Assembly (NCBI GenBank): GCA_030248065.1
Contig: JASAMV010006679.1
Coordinates: 1 to 64,000 of the forward strand
Direction of reading: 5' to 3'
Length of the DNA stretch: 64,000 bases
Origin: Rhynchonema sp. JSB1_4
Taxonomy: Eukaryota > Nematoda > Chromadorea > Monhysterida > Xyalidae
Position 1 is the stretch's first letter. The number at the start of each line of letters is the position of its first letter. The position numbers were made by a program, and so were the translations under genes. Shown one piece after another: positions 34,621 through 51,188 of the stretch. A model generated the notes under the pieces. It saw only the letters and a list, made by a program, of their open reading frames with translations, had not been told where the DNA came from and did not search any database.

Positions 34621-35370
34621 CGGTTGGGATATGGTTCTCATCAAACAGTGGTGGGTTTGTCTTGGCGTCTTTGTATTTGTATGTATGCCCCTCGCGTCCG
34701 CGTCCCGGGGGGAGTTCCGCGGGCCCCCCCTCCGCCCGACCCATAAGGGTGAAGTTTGGAGAGCCTATACGGGGTGGTCTTCGCGGCGCGCCCTGCTGCC
34801 TGCCTCACTGCCACAGAGTCGAAAAGTGAACAATGAGTAATGCACGTCGTTTAGTCGATATTGAGTCTTTCATACTTTGATGGGGTTAGACCACATGCGT
34901 GACATGGTATCCAATATCTGAACTGTACTACACATGCTTTTTACAGCACACATGTCGTTTTGTGAAGTTTTCGCACAATAATGTACACAAAAATAGCCCA
35001 TCCATCAGCTCACGACACTTTTTGTCAGCTGAAAAGGCTTGGTAGGATCCTGTGCTGTTCCGGTTCCGGTTGGCTTACGAAAAACAAATGAAAGAGAAAT
35101 CGGTTTTTATTTTATTTTTGTGCGCCGTTTTCTCTGACATTGCCTTGCGGAGGATAACAGTTCTTCACAGCGGAACTTGAACCTCCCAAACAAAAGTGCC
35201 AAGTGCCATGAGCTGATGGACGGATTATACAATGTACCTATGTACATAGTTCCGGCGATACTAACATGGCACCACACACGTAAGTGCTTTACACTTTGGT
35301 GTGCAGGTTGCTGCTGACAACAAGAGCCGGGTTACGGAAAAGAGGAATAATGATATTCGCACATATAGCA

Positions 35371-35697
35371 TAGTCCATCCATCAGCTCATCACTTTCGCT
35401 CTCTGCTGGTTTGTTCCCTTCCTCCACGTTCTAATGAAAGAGAAATTGAGTGGGACTGATTTTGCAAAAAAAAAACTAAAAAAATGATAGAATGTGTCGA
35501 AAAGGATTAAATTCGACCAAATTTTAAATTAAATTAGATTAAAATGGATAAAACACGTGGATTTGATAAAAATCACAATTTAGGAGCAAAAACAATTTTT
35601 TTCTGAAACTCAATTTCTCTTTCATTAGAACGTGGAGGAAGGCAACAAGTCGGCCAGCAGCAGCACAAAGTGTCATGAGCTGATGGATGGACTATAC
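35371..35697. mobile_element. MITE, family P, long palindromic type (duplicate)
   Basis: Duplicate of 32089-32418 with the same arms and AT-rich centre. It has lost a few bases near 35390-35405 relative to copy 1. Confidence 0.82.
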
Positions 35698-37293
35698 GTA
35701 TGTTTATGGTCATGCATACTGATGTTTCACGATGGTTTCGGACTGGGTGACCCATGTTGGGAAAAGCTAGTCCAGTTGCCTTGACAGAGAGAAAACGCGA
35801 ATTTTCGATTTCGCGATACAAGGCACGGGTCGGCTCAAGGTTTGGCCTCCACGAAACAGTGGAGTAGAGAGATGAGTGGAAAGTTGAGTAGAATTTACAG
35901 TGGAAAAACTTGAGTGGAAACTTCAGTGGAACGTTGGGTGGAACACTGGCGTTAGCGTTCCATCTTGCCACGCAAAGGCATTGGAAACGCCACACCTCCC
36001 AACCAAACTGGGTTTGCACAACACAGGCGTGCGTGTGAGTGTTCACAACACGAAAACATTTTGCGCGCACACAAACACACACGTCATGCTACAACATGTG
36101 CAATGTTTCAACGCTACCGTATCCATTCCACTGAACTTTCCACTGAACTCTTCCCTGAACATTTCCACCCAATTTTCCACTCAACTCTCCACCCAACTCT
36201 CTGCCTCCACCCTTTCGTGAATATCACCCAACAAGCACAGAGCGGTACAAGACACAAAACGTTCAAGACTGTGTTCCAAGTTTATAAACCTTCCGTCAAC
36301 CCGGCCCCGATTACCGTAACCCGCACAGCACTGTGTCGCATTGCTACGACCACACTTGTTCAGTTCATTTTTTATGCACACACGCGTCGCGGCGCTAAAT
36401 TGTGTAAAGTTGGAAGTACATACCATTGGGTGTAGCACTCAGCTAAACATGTCTGGTACTCCCGCATGATCGGAGCTAGCACGATAGTGCTAAGCGACAT
36501 ATTTAAACAGGCAAGGTTGACGACGGTACCCTCAAAGCCCGCGTAACCATAAAAGTTTTACGTACACCAGCACCGTCTAACGGCGCAGATGTGTTGACAG
36601 AGTGAAGTTGAACCGATAGCTATACCACTACCGATCACCGGGAAATCAGCTGATGCGAGATACCCCACTGAGGATATCCGATAAAATGTTACAATCAGTG
36701 CCAAAACACACAGACCAAGTCTTTGAGGAAAATTAAAGCCATTACGGACGCTGATGAAAGTTCTCTGAAGTTCTGTTGCGCAAAGGCGTGTAGGTATACA
36801 TCATAAACCCTACAGCATCCATATTACATACAAATATCGAAAGATCCGCCATCAGACAGAACCCACCAGCTGGTTGTGATGAGAACCATATCCCAACCGT
36901 GCACAGCTTCACACACGATATCAGGACCATTGAAGCTTTTAAAAATTTTAAACCATTTTTACCAAGATGCCATTTAGCGCTCCAGTTTGGCACCGGCTTT
37001 GGGCGTGGCTGGATCTCCATTTTGACTGCGCCCTGCCCGAGGCGCCTGCTTGTTTGTCGGCTTTTTTGATCACCAAAAAACTTCCACTCGTTTTCGTCGT
37101 GCTCTTGCGAGCAAATTTTTCGCGAGTTTCGCCCAAAGCAGCCCACATCCTTTCAATATATTGACTTTCTTCCTATTACAGTGTCTTGGTGTCATCTCTG
37201 TCGAGCGGTCTGTCTCTCTCTCTACCACTTCGTGATCCTATTTCACGCCTGAGTTTAATTGCAAAGCTCAATTTCACTTAATCAACTATCAAC

Positions 37294-40539
<3,246 letters not shown>

Positions 40540-42198
40540 GAAAGACTATACCTACCTATTTCATCTAATTAAATGAGGATTGTTTCGGCTGCACTTAATA
40601 TTTTTGATTCGAGATTTCGAAATCACAAGTGTTTCTGAACTGGATATTTGCGCACCTGAGCTTAGGGCGGACTTAGGTAGAACACGGAATCCGGAAATAT
40701 TTCCGGATTCCGATTTCCGGATAACTTTTTTATTTCTGCGTTTTCCGGATCCGGAGATATTTCTGGAAAACGCAAAACCAAAATTTCATCCGGAAACCGG
40801 AATCCGGAAATATTTCCGGAAAACGCAGGTGGTGTTCCGCATCCGGAAATAGATTATTTTTTTGCATGTAAATATTTCCGGATTCCGTGTTCTACCTAAG
40901 TCCGCCCTAAGTCTTTGATCGTGGTGTGGCGTAAAGTGAACATTCACAACTACACGCCTTTCAGTTTCTCTGTTTACAGTGTTGTGTTCACTTTTCAGAA
41001 GAAATAAATCGCGCCAAGAGACACGGGTGTCTGAACCTGCCATGTAAATTCTGATGATCAAAAATTTGATTAAACAACTGACAAAACTTAACCTTTTTTT
41101 GTTATTTTATTAGATGATACGCGTAGTGTTGTTATATTAAATAATTGAAGCTCTGGTAATTCATGAAAGTAGGCATACTCCTACCTCCCCAACCTCATTC
41201 TCCATGAAAATCTCTCGTTCGAACTTTAAAATGTGTTTTATTAATTTACAGGTCAAGTTTTTTTCATATACTTCTCATTAAAACTTTATATAAAAGTGAG
41301 AACAGTTTGGAAAATTATTGATTTGAATAAAAACACAAACAGTTACAATAATTAGTGAAACTAGCCCACGCTTATCATACGACAGTAGAACTGATCTCGA
41401 GTTTGACTAGAATTTGTTTATGAAATGACCAGATTTTAACAAGCGCTTCGAAAGCAAAAAGGTGTAAAACAAAAGTATAAACTCCTATGGTAAAGTTTAG
41501 ATTTATTTTGTGGGTTTTGCTTTGTGTAAAACAAGAGATTTTGTCCACTGATAATGATTCTGAAGTATCAAAAACGATGATATCAGACTTAAAAACGTAA
41601 AAGCCAAGCCCACAATATTGGCCTACCTAAAAATAACATGAAACATCACCAAAAATAAAGAGAATTGTTCATATTTGAGTGGTTGGGCGAGTAGGTATTT
41701 TGATGTCACAACGACGATGGGTGATTTGGCGGTGCATTCAGCATTTCTGAAATTGAGATACAGCATGTACATACAGTATGTATGAAGTTTTCATCGGTGG
41801 TTATGAGTTAAAGATTCCATGGCAGTTAGAAATAAAGCACAGCGTGCACATTCAGTGTCCTAAATTATGTACTTCTGTGCTTGGTTCTGCTTGTTTCATC
41901 ATTGCATTTACTGTCAGAACGTTTCAGTCACACGATGGCGTGTGACACTTGGCTGTGAAAAGAATTTGGGACTTGTCAGTTCAGGGTTATGCATTTGCTA
42001 CAAGCAGTTCGGTATTCAGGTTTTAGTAACCTTGCGCTTTCAATTAAAATGTGAGCTATTTTTTTTACCGAGGCTCAGTGACCCTAGAAAATGGAAGCAA
42101 ATAAAAGTCAATGCAAAACTGAAGTCTGCACAAACCAAAATGACGTTATTGCAACAGAACGGTGGTTAATAGAACGCAGAAATCAATCAATCACTCAT
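40540..42198. other. intergenic between EF-hand genes 1 and 2
   Basis: The genes are convergent here. The stretch has a MITE (40661-40911) and AT-rich sequence; no exon recognised. Confidence 0.45.
40661..40911. mobile_element. palindromic MITE (TIR CTTAGGGCGGACTTAGGTAG)
   Basis: The 251-base element has exact inverted ends CTTAGGGCGGACTTAGGTAG and CTACCTAAGTCCGCCCTAAG. The interior has repeated CCGGAAATATTTCCGG hairpins. No open frame. It lies just 3' of EF-hand gene 1. Confidence 0.92.
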
Positions 42199-44642
42199 TC
42201 AATGTGCCTGAATTTTCTCCTTCATGTGCTTGAGACTCCAGCCGAGAAATTCGTTGAAGCTAATTGTGCCGTCACCTGAAATTTGACGGGCAACGCTGAA
42301 AATATGCATGAAAATATGCACATACGACTAAAACCAAGGTTTGCGCCTGGGCCTGTGTGTACCATCCTCAGTCGCATGATAGAGCATCGATGAACAATGT
42401 GCAGTGACGCCAAACCTTGCGCGACTAAACTGCTTGTTACACAATACACACGCGTGTGTCATGATGTGTTGCGTGAGTTCATATGGTGGAATTCACAAAA
42501 CAAAGTCAAGCTCACCGTCAAGCTCAACGTCAAAGTTCAAAGTCAGATGTTTCGGCGTCACGCTGGCTCGTGCAGCAGACGCAATTTTCTAAACGAAGGG
42601 TCAACTTTGACGCATTATTGTGCAAGACTGGATGGTCGGTCATATACGACTGATTCAGCTACCCGACAAGTATTTCTGAAGCTTATATTCTCAATTCTGT
42701 GTGGTTTATGATTGAATCTTGCTTATTCGGCCACAAACTGTTGTGTCCGATACCACAGAGCAGCAATCATCGGTCCATATCAAGCACAGACTGTTGGATC
42801 GCACCGAAATGACGTAAACACCCTTCATAAGTGATGCAAACCAAGTCACAAAAGTGACTTGTCAATTAAAGTTGCATTTTTTCGCGTTTTTGCTCGTTTT
42901 TTTAGGAAAATTTGGTAAATTTTCCTGAATCTCAGACTTTAAAAAAAAATTTTTTAATTTTTTTTTAAAAAAACTTGTTTAAAAAATTTTTTTCCAACCC
43001 TGCATCCAGTCATGCACAATAGCGCGTCAAAGTTGACCCTTATCGTTTAGAAAATCGCGTCTACTGCACGAGCCAGCGTGAGGCCGAAACATCTGACGTT
43101 GAACTTTGACGTTGAGCTTGACTTTGTTTTGTGAATTCCAGCCATATGCCGCAGAATGAAACATCAACGGGCCCACCGTTGCTGTCGATCTCCTTGAAGA
43201 ACTTTGCTCGTGACGTTTTCCTCTCCTCGGGTGTCTTGAAGAGCGCATCCTCGTGCGGCGCCAGGCCGTGTTTGCGGGGGTAGAAGGCGGCTCGCTGTTA
43301 AGAGTTGCGGTGGTCGCAAGGTACACATGTATGTAATAACACAGTACATGTAGGGTGGGTCAAAAATAGCTTCACTGAAGAATGATATGTGAGAAACGAG
43401 TGTAAACAGACCGCAATTGCACTAAGAATTAAGTATACTAGGGGTTATCGGACACGAGGAAGCCGAAGTATGTATTAGGCAATTTTTTCGCCCAGGCATT
43501 TTGGGCCCAGGAAATGCGGTCCGGTTAAAATGAACCCAAATTTGCACCTGGTCGTGTTGGAATTCACAGTGGCTGAAAACCCCTTTCGCTCGATTCTTGG
43601 CTTAAATGAAGTCCATGTACATACATTGTCGTCATTAACCAAGTGAAGGGCATAACATTATCATTTACAGTTATTTTTGACCCATCGAAAGAAAATAGAT
43701 GGCGGCTGAAAAATACATGGCCGCTCGGCGAACAACAACCGACCTCGATCATCGTGTCGAATTCACCAGTGCTGATCTCGCCGTCGTGATCGGCGTCGGC
43801 CTCGGTGAACGCGTTCAACAGATAATGGTAGCACTCGATGAATTGCGCCGTGCATTTCGCGTCATCCTTGGCCACCTGCAATCATTGGCCACAACAAGTT
43901 GTGCGCCTAAAATTGTGGGAATCCTACAACAGAACGTACATATGAAATACCTCCACATATGTACGTGACTGATCTGGTGAATGGCATACATAATGTGCAC
44001 TGAACACGCGTGTAACGACAAACATGTGTGTAATGAGGCTTATTACACTGGTCAAGTCAAGTCTATCTGGTCATATCACTTCGCCAACACAGTTTGCAGG
44101 GTCGTCAACTCACCCCGAATGCCATGTATTATTTCTCGCGGTCACTCGGCGGGGGGGGGCTGATGTGAGTTGACGAAGTGATTATGACCATTGGAGTTGA
44201 CCGCTGTAATATTAGCCTGTAATGATATGCAGTGTTACTTGTTACACTGACCAAGCGTGTAACTAGTACGTGTTACTGAACATGCGTGTAACGACCATGT
44301 GTTACCGAATCCGCGTGTTGACAGTGCTATACGAAACAAGCATATGAAACTACTGTATAAAAAAATTACATAGTGTGTTACTGAACACGCGTGCAATGAC
44401 AAAGATGCGCGTAATGATGGTGTTATATGTATACCAAACACGCGTGTAACGAAACGACCATGTTGTACTAAACACGCGCGTGACGTCCGCGTGCTACGCG
44501 GAGGACGAGCGAAACGGCGACGTCCGAAAAGCGCATGCTGCATATCTGTCAACAAACCATAAAATGTGTTTTTTAAACGGGAACATACGGCTTTGGTCCA
44601 TTCGATGAACTCCTCTTTCGTTCCGTTTAGTTTTGGGGCCAT
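42199..44642 (-). CDS. small EF-hand protein 2
   Basis: Four exons, in phase, give 126 residues: 44642-44589, 43875-43744, 43294-43177, 42275-42199 (stop TGA). Start MAPKLNGTKEEFIEWTKA. EF-hand loops are DADHDGEISTGE (exon 2) and DSNGDGTISFNE (split by the phase-1 intron 3). The middle segment RAAFYPRKHGLAPHEDALF matches the paralogues. The C-terminus is KHMKEKIQAH. It is likely a cytosolic calcium-binding protein; no partner can be read from the sequence. Intron 3 contains a 670-base palindromic MITE and, next to the donor, a TGATGTTTCA motif. Confidence 0.88.
42480..43148. mobile_element. large palindromic MITE in EF-hand gene 2
   Basis: Left arm CATATGGTGGAATTCACAAA and right arm TTTGTGAATTCCAGCCATATG pair over about 140 bases (CAAAGTCAAGCTCA..., GACGCAATTTTCTAAACGA). 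The centre is AT-rich (42880-43000). Internal arm sequence GCAGCAGACGC resembles family G. Confidence 0.8.
44240..44490. repeat. degenerate GAACACGCGTGTAACGAC repeats
   Basis: About seven diverged units with an ACACGCGTGT palindromic core lie in intron 1 of EF-hand gene 2, with an outlying unit near 44005-44035. They are spaced irregularly at roughly 20-60 bases. Confidence 0.7.
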
Positions 44643-47135
44643 TTTGGGCAGTGGCGTTGTATTTGGTGACCTGGCACACAACTGACAAACAACGAAACTT
44701 CACGGCTGAAAGAAATTTAATGTCGATTGATTGGTTGTGGTGATTAACGTTGAGACGTCCTATAACTGTCACGTTTCGGTAAAGTACAAAGGCGCTGATA
44801 TTTCGTATACGGTTCAGTAGCTGTGTGCTGCACAATAGCCACAACTTGGCACGCAACCATAATCTTGTGAGGCACCTCAAAAGAGGAGAATTCTAGCACA
44901 AACTTGAAAGATGCTAGGTACTATAATGGAACGAAAGCAAATAAAACACATCTCGACGTTATGCATAATAGCGATCTGAGTTCAAAACCGATGGTAAAAT
45001 GGTTTAGCCGCTCATTTGCCCCTTTGTCCGAAATGTTAACACCGCAGCAATGACTGCATATAATGGCCTGAAGCGTCTTGCGTGGTGCGATGCAACAGAA
45101 TTCAAGCAACTTTGACAAAGTAGCAGGCCGCAAACTACGTGACTGTAATACAAAAGTCGGGTTTCGTCGTATAAGCAAAGTTATTCAGTGAAGTAAACGA
45201 AATGAAATAGGTACCGAAGTTGAAACAAGTGGTTAGGTCCCACTACATACACAACTACGATGGTGTTTATCTGCCAACTTGGTCCGGCAACTTTACAGTA
45301 CATATTTTCATCATCTTTGCTTCACTCAAATTCGCTGCATATCGACTGTATTACAGTCAAGCATGAAGACGCGGTTCAGAGACGTTACGAATGCAAAATC
45401 TGTGTAAAAACGCCTTCTTTTGATAGCTCAAGTATGTGAGGCGCTCGCAGAAGGCAAACAAAACTGGGGCAAAGGATGACAACTTTTTTCGTGTCCTCCA
45501 TTCCCAGCGACAGTTCCAATTCTGTGCCGTGCACCGGAGGATCGTCCCAAATGTGCTGAAGTGGGTTGAATATAATGGAGCTTAAACGTGCATTTGTTTA
45601 TTTTGAACTTCTGGACTTAACGGTCGGGCCTAAAATGCATTACAGTGTCAGCGCAAACGGACTGTATCGTATATAATATGAAGTGCGCATCTTAAAAAAT
45701 TTTTCGAGAAACACCAACCTTACCCAGCCTTTGCAACCTCAAGCTGTGTGTTGCATCATCAGCAGAAAACTTGTTCACCATTCCAGATGCACCGACCAGA
45801 AAATCATCAGATGCTGCTTTCAGTACCCAGATCACAGTGCGAACACTTTTCTATGTGACGTTATGATACAGAATGAACGTAAATTCAGGCTATTGCACTG
45901 CTTATTGGTATGGTATCAATAAAAAAGTCGGCTCAGTGCAGCAAGGCAGAAAAATCACTACGCCTGAAATCTGAGCTCTCCTCGGCGAATATGAACAAAA
46001 ATTCTCAACAGCAGCCGAGGCAAAATGTCCACATCAAGCATTTTCATGAAATATGGAAGTTGGGCCTGTCTACCAAATAGAGTACCCACCATGGTTAAGC
46101 TGGCTGATGGTGCATTGAAACAAAAAATGGCATGTGATCGTTGCTTAATCCAACCCAATTTGTCTTAGCCCGTCGAAACCGACACCCTTTTGCGAATACG
46201 AAATTGGCTCGTAAGTCGTAAAGGACTGATTTCGTTGGTTACTATTGCGTATACGACGTGTGCGTATGAGCATGGCACAAACGGTGCACCAATGACTTTA
46301 GTATTCCGTAGTGTGGACCTGCACACACATGTTACGCTGAACTCAAGCCAAAGTCAGGTACCTGTGGGTCCAGAAAAGAAAACAGATCGCCTGTTGCATT
46401 GTTTTTACAGCAGGCGGCGTTTTGTCATTTGATAAAAAAAACCTTTGAGCGCAGGACAGAAGATGACATGCATGTAAATTAGCCCAACACGTATTTTTCC
46501 CGACATTTCGACCGAATAAAATCTCAACAACAAGGAACACGCAACAAGGTCAAACACCCTCGCTCGCTCAACGGCTAAATAATTTTTTTTGCACTATTTC
46601 GGTGGCAACCGGGCATACGACGAATTTTGATGAAATCGGGCATGGGCATAGAACTTGGGCATGACAATAATATAATTCATGAGTCCCAAGAGGGCAAGAA
46701 AACGTCATACACTTGTTCCCATTTAAGGGCATCTATATCAAATTGAATGTGCTTGGTCGCGGTGCGACGCGTTCTTGTAAAAATATCCCGGAACTTTGTT
46801 TTCGTCTTTGAAACATCAGCCTAGCGAAATCCACGCTTACAGCAACCTGTACGGCAATGCGTACCCGACGGGATGAGTGACAAAATCCACAGTTCTGCTG
46901 GTGCTGACTGATGTTTCACTTGGAATCTGTCAACCAACGACCGCGGAGTTGAAATCTTTGAAAAATGTGTTGGTGTCCCACTTGGCTTGATTTGTATGGC
47001 CTATACCAAACCGACGTGCAGCAGAGCTTGTTTTGTAAGTCACACCGAAAAAATAATAAAAAAAACTTCCACACTGGCGAGGAAACAAAAGACACGGACT
47101 CATGTGAAGCGCACATAAGTGAAATACATTCATAT
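44643..47135. other. gene-poor interval between EF-hand genes 2 and 3, left part
   Basis: No exon or family match was seen on either strand. Short frames (for example 46158-45958 minus) have no recognisable pattern. Confidence 0.4.
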
Positions 47136-47540
47136 AATGTACTGAGTGCAGTAATGTTGGTCTGTTTCGCCCTGCTTTCGCAGACAGACCGAGGCGCCAG
47201 GGCTCGTCAGTGCGAACGCCTCTGGCAAATTTGCCTCCAAAAAGCCCCACCAGCAGATCTTATTGCTGGTCTGTAACATCACTGCGTGCAAACTCATAAA
47301 CAGAGTTTCGTCACATCTGTGCATAGCGAGGGCAGAGAGCCACTACAAGCAGTGCACATAGTGAAGTCACAATGTACTGAGTGCAGTAATGTTGGTCTGT
47401 TTCGCCCTGCTTTCGCAGACAGACCGAGGCGCCAGGGCTCGTCAGTGCGAACGCCTCTGGCAAATTTGCCTCCAAAAAGCCCCACCAGCAGATCTTATTG
47501 CTGGTCTGTAACATCACTGCGTGCAAACTCATATACAGAG
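47136..47540. repeat. tandem pair of a 235-bp dispersed repeat
   Basis: One full unit (47136-47370) and a partial second (47371-about 47540) run head to tail. They are nearly identical, each starting AATGTACTGAGTGCAGTAAT. Other copies are at 25976-26210 (inverted) and, diverged, at 8434-8520. The high identity suggests recent duplication. Confidence 0.9.
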
Positions 47541-49847
47541 TTAAGCACATTGAGCAAGGAATGCAGATTGCCAGGACATGAAAAAAGCGGAAAAACTCAA
47601 CAAGTGTCCATGCAGTGACGACCTTTGGGAAACATTTGGTTCATGATTTTATGCGGGTGAATTGGTCAAAGTGTTTTCAGAAGTGCATAGCTATGTATAC
47701 AGTAGTAGATCAGTACAGTAACATACCCATCAAATATGTACCTTCACGAAAAAACAATAGCACCGGTCAGGTGGTTGTATACATATTTGATGGTTACTAT
47801 GGATCTCAGTTGAACGGCGACAATTGAAAGCACGAACCAACTGATTATGGCACTGTGTTTGGTGGTCCTACAGTTCGCGTCGGTCGGTGGCCTAGTTACA
47901 GACCTCAGAGCGTGGGCCTGTACTTAGGCTTGCACTTCCATACACTTACCAAGGCGTGTGCCATGTAATGTATAGATACCGTCTACATTTCAACCAACGA
48001 TGGACCTAAACATAAGCCCAAGCCTAAGAACTACCGGTATTAAGAAAGTGATATTTGGATTAAAGTTGGACCAACTCTACCCCAGGCCAAACCACCGCGA
48101 GCTGTGAGAGCACACTCCGTGTTTCCTTGCGAGGAAAAGTAAGCGTTATTTTTGTGTATACATACTGTATGTACGAGTTTCTTCGCACCTGGACCTGACA
48201 AATTACTTTTCCGTCGAGATGACGAAGCTTATGTGACAACGGCGGCCATCAACTCACACCGTCGAGTCCATCGTTCATCGTTTACGACCTGGCCATTTAT
48301 ACCCATTTTATTGACGCTGGGGGTAACCGACCATAGGTTGCAGGTTGGTGGGTGCACCAGGCGCCGCTCTTGTGTAGACTTTCGTTTGTTGTGCCACATT
48401 TTTGTTAGTGTCAGTCTAGGTACCGAACACTCTTTCAGGTGCGCAACACGGAACAAGTGCGGCAAATCAGTTTTGTTCTTCCGACAGCGCAACGTCAAAA
48501 TGCGAGTCTGTGATGTGTTCCAACCGTTCCAACCTATGTACACTTCAACCCAATGTCAGGAACCGAGCCCGGAACTTAAGCTCCTGGGTGGAACTTTTTT
48601 GTATTGTAGGAGCCCCTATCGACCACCCTCACTTATTTTGAGACAACACTGTGTCGATTATCATGTTTGGCTAGTATTCTGACAGCTATTGTGCTAGAAA
48701 ATCTGAATTTCACGGATTACGCCTGGTTGTTTCCGTAAAATAACTGCCATTGAAACAGCGGCTACATAGGTTCGGTTAACTTAAGGCGAGTGTAGCTGGC
48801 AAGGCCCAGCGTCTGGCATGCGTATCTGACAAGCTGATGTTTCAAACTGCTTATTGCTGATGCTACACTGGTACCAAGCTGATTAATGTGACCATTTGAA
48901 GACAATGCTTTCGAGATTTCCGATCATCGTCACCTGACTATACAACATGCACAACAATTTGTTCATCTACCCGCGCGCCCGCGGTGTAACGCGAGCGCTG
49001 ACACTGCTAAATGTGTGACCATAATTTTTCGGTTAGCACCGGTTTTTCACAACACGCGGACAAATCAGCGCGCGCTGTTTGACTTTGAAGTGCACTTTTT
49101 ATTGCCATTGCGCGTTTCTTCAATCGCTAACAGTCACGTATACAACGCTGTTACACTTGCTTTGCCTATCTTTCTTTGGAGCCTTCGCCGACCCGAGGGT
49201 GGTCGGTCATAATTTGTTTGTGCCCGAGCGCCGCATCCGTTAAAAAGGAATGCACAAAAAGTTTTATCACGGAGGTTCTGGAATCGATTCACTGAGAAAT
49301 GTACTGCACCGTAACTTCTGGAACTTTCACCAAGCTCACACCATGAACTATAGTTGTCAACAAATGCCTTTTGTTTTTATTCGTTCTGTTATTGCTGCAG
49401 CAGGTGTTGCGCTAAAACACATTTTCTTCCAAAATCAGTTTGTGACAAGAAGGGTACAGCTTCAAGTTGACGAAGATCTCTAAAACCAAGCCGACGACAT
49501 CGCACTGTGACTTGGGGATCGGTTATTTATTCTGTTATACCGAGTAAGATAACAAACTGATGTCGCAAAGGATCACGGAATAAGAATTTTAGCAAGAAAT
49601 GTAGCAAAAACTTTATGAAAGTAACAGAATTTACAAAAAAGTCGCTGTAACGCTTAATCCTACTGAAGCTAGCGGTAATTTTGCAGAAATGAATTTGAGC
49701 TTGCTAAACAAAAAGAAACAAAACAAGCTGTCGCAAATTTCGGGATCACGATCTCTATAAATTCGGGGGAAGTTTCACCTCGTCATAACCGGTCGACTTT
49801 ACTTAATTCCCTGAAAGTTCATGGGAAATTTTTATTCGAGAAATTTA
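47541..49847. other. gene-poor interval, right part
   Basis: The interval has an inverted repeat around 47925-48030 (ACTTAGGCTTG against CAAGCCTAAGAA) with TTAGGC-like units. A 176-codon plus-strand frame (48152-48682) shows no recognisable protein pattern. Confidence 0.4.
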
Positions 49848-51125
49848 TCAGGTCTTGAAATAATCACTGACCGCTACTTTCTGTGCAATGTGCTCCAGAC
49901 ACCAGGCCAGGTATTCGTTGAAGCTGATCGTTCCGTCACCTACACGCGGCTGATGTTTCATTTATATTTGTCGTAAGAAATGACAAATAAATGCATACCA
50001 AACCCCCCAAACTTCATCAACAGACCGTTGCTGTCAATTTCTTTGAACTGCTTGGTTCGAGATGCGATTCGCTCATCAGCCGTTTTGAATACATCGGCCT
50101 CTTTCGGTGCCAGACCGTGTTTGCGAGGATAGAACGCTGACCGCTGGAATGCAAATTGGAGAACTTGGCGATGTTTCACTCCCCGTGCGCTGAACTTTGA
50201 GCTGTGCGCGGGGCAGCCCAGAGCATCGCAAAGATTTTAGTAGAATTCAGTTGTTACCCTGACCAGATCCGGTGTTCGCTTGGGTCACTTTGTTTTAAAG
50301 GGGAAAACTTTGTCACCAGGGCCGTTTGCGAAACCAGGGTGAGACGTGCCGAACAGCTATGTAGTAGCGCAACTTTGGCCTGTGCGACTTGCGATACAAA
50401 AAGTTCTGATGGGCAGAAATGGATCCAGTTCAATGTGTGCTCAAAATGTCTTTATCCTGGTCGCCACATGAGGCGAACAATCCACATCCCGACCACTCAC
50501 CTCGATCATGTTGTCGAATTCGAGGAAGCTGATTTCACCATCGTGATCTGCATCGGCCTCAGTGAACGCCGCCAGAAACCAATGGTAGGCCTCCATGAAG
50601 CACGCCGTTTGTTTCGTCTCACGATCCGCAGCCAACTGAATACGGAAATTCATATAGAATGTGCTGTAAACCTGGTGGGTGCGCACTGACGAGGGCCCAG
50701 TGCACCGTCGGATGTGAAATTGAGTCAAAAATAGATGGCCACATTGTGCATATGTGATCCTAATTGTCTTCACATGGGCGGGCAATTTATCATCGATGAC
50801 AAATTCACATTGGCCGGAGCGGAGCATAACGCGGACCTGGTTGGGTGGGGTGATGGGATGATGGGTCTGGGTTGCCTGTTTTGATTTGTGCAGCTGGAAA
50901 ATTGTGCACTTGCCGTACACGCGCGTATGCGGATAGTCAGCTGGCAGATGTTTCACCGGAACGGGAGCAGATCAGCGAGATGCATGTCGGCCAAAGAGCT
51001 CGAACTTTCACGGCGCGTGTCGGATGACCTTCGATGTTGTCTGACACCTCTGGTAACAAAAAAAAACTCACGATTTTGCACCATTCGAGGAACTCTTCTT
51101 TGTTTCCATTGAGCTTGGGAGCCAT
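49848..51125 (-). CDS. small EF-hand protein 3
   Basis: Four exons, in phase, give 132 residues: 51125-51072, 50635-50501, 50143-50026, 49939-49848 (stop TGA). Start MAPKLNGNKEEFLEWCKI, chosen because all paralogues begin at this point. An in-frame ATG at 51188 would add 21 residues with a run of ten Gln (MTPTPSP, poly-Q, PKKK). EF-hand loops: DADHDGEISFLE (exon 2) and DSNGDGTISFNE (split by intron 3). The shared middle is RSAFYPRKHGLAPKEADVF. The C-terminus ends LEHIAQKVAVSDYFKT, and a GCG|GTCAGT donor there leaves open a further exon. Confidence 0.87.
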
Positions 51126-51188
51126 TTTCTTCTTTGGTTGTTGTTGTTGTTGTTGCTGTTGTTGTTGGGGGCTTGGCGTTGGTGTCAC

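Noticed and set aside
34412..34746. Gly- and Pro-rich open frames at the duplication junction
   Set aside because: They come from G-homopolymer sequence of doubtful quality; frames are open in all directions and no splice context fits.
48152..48682. 176-codon open frame
   Set aside because: No family pattern, no splice partners, no signal peptide, and ordinary composition; judged chance.
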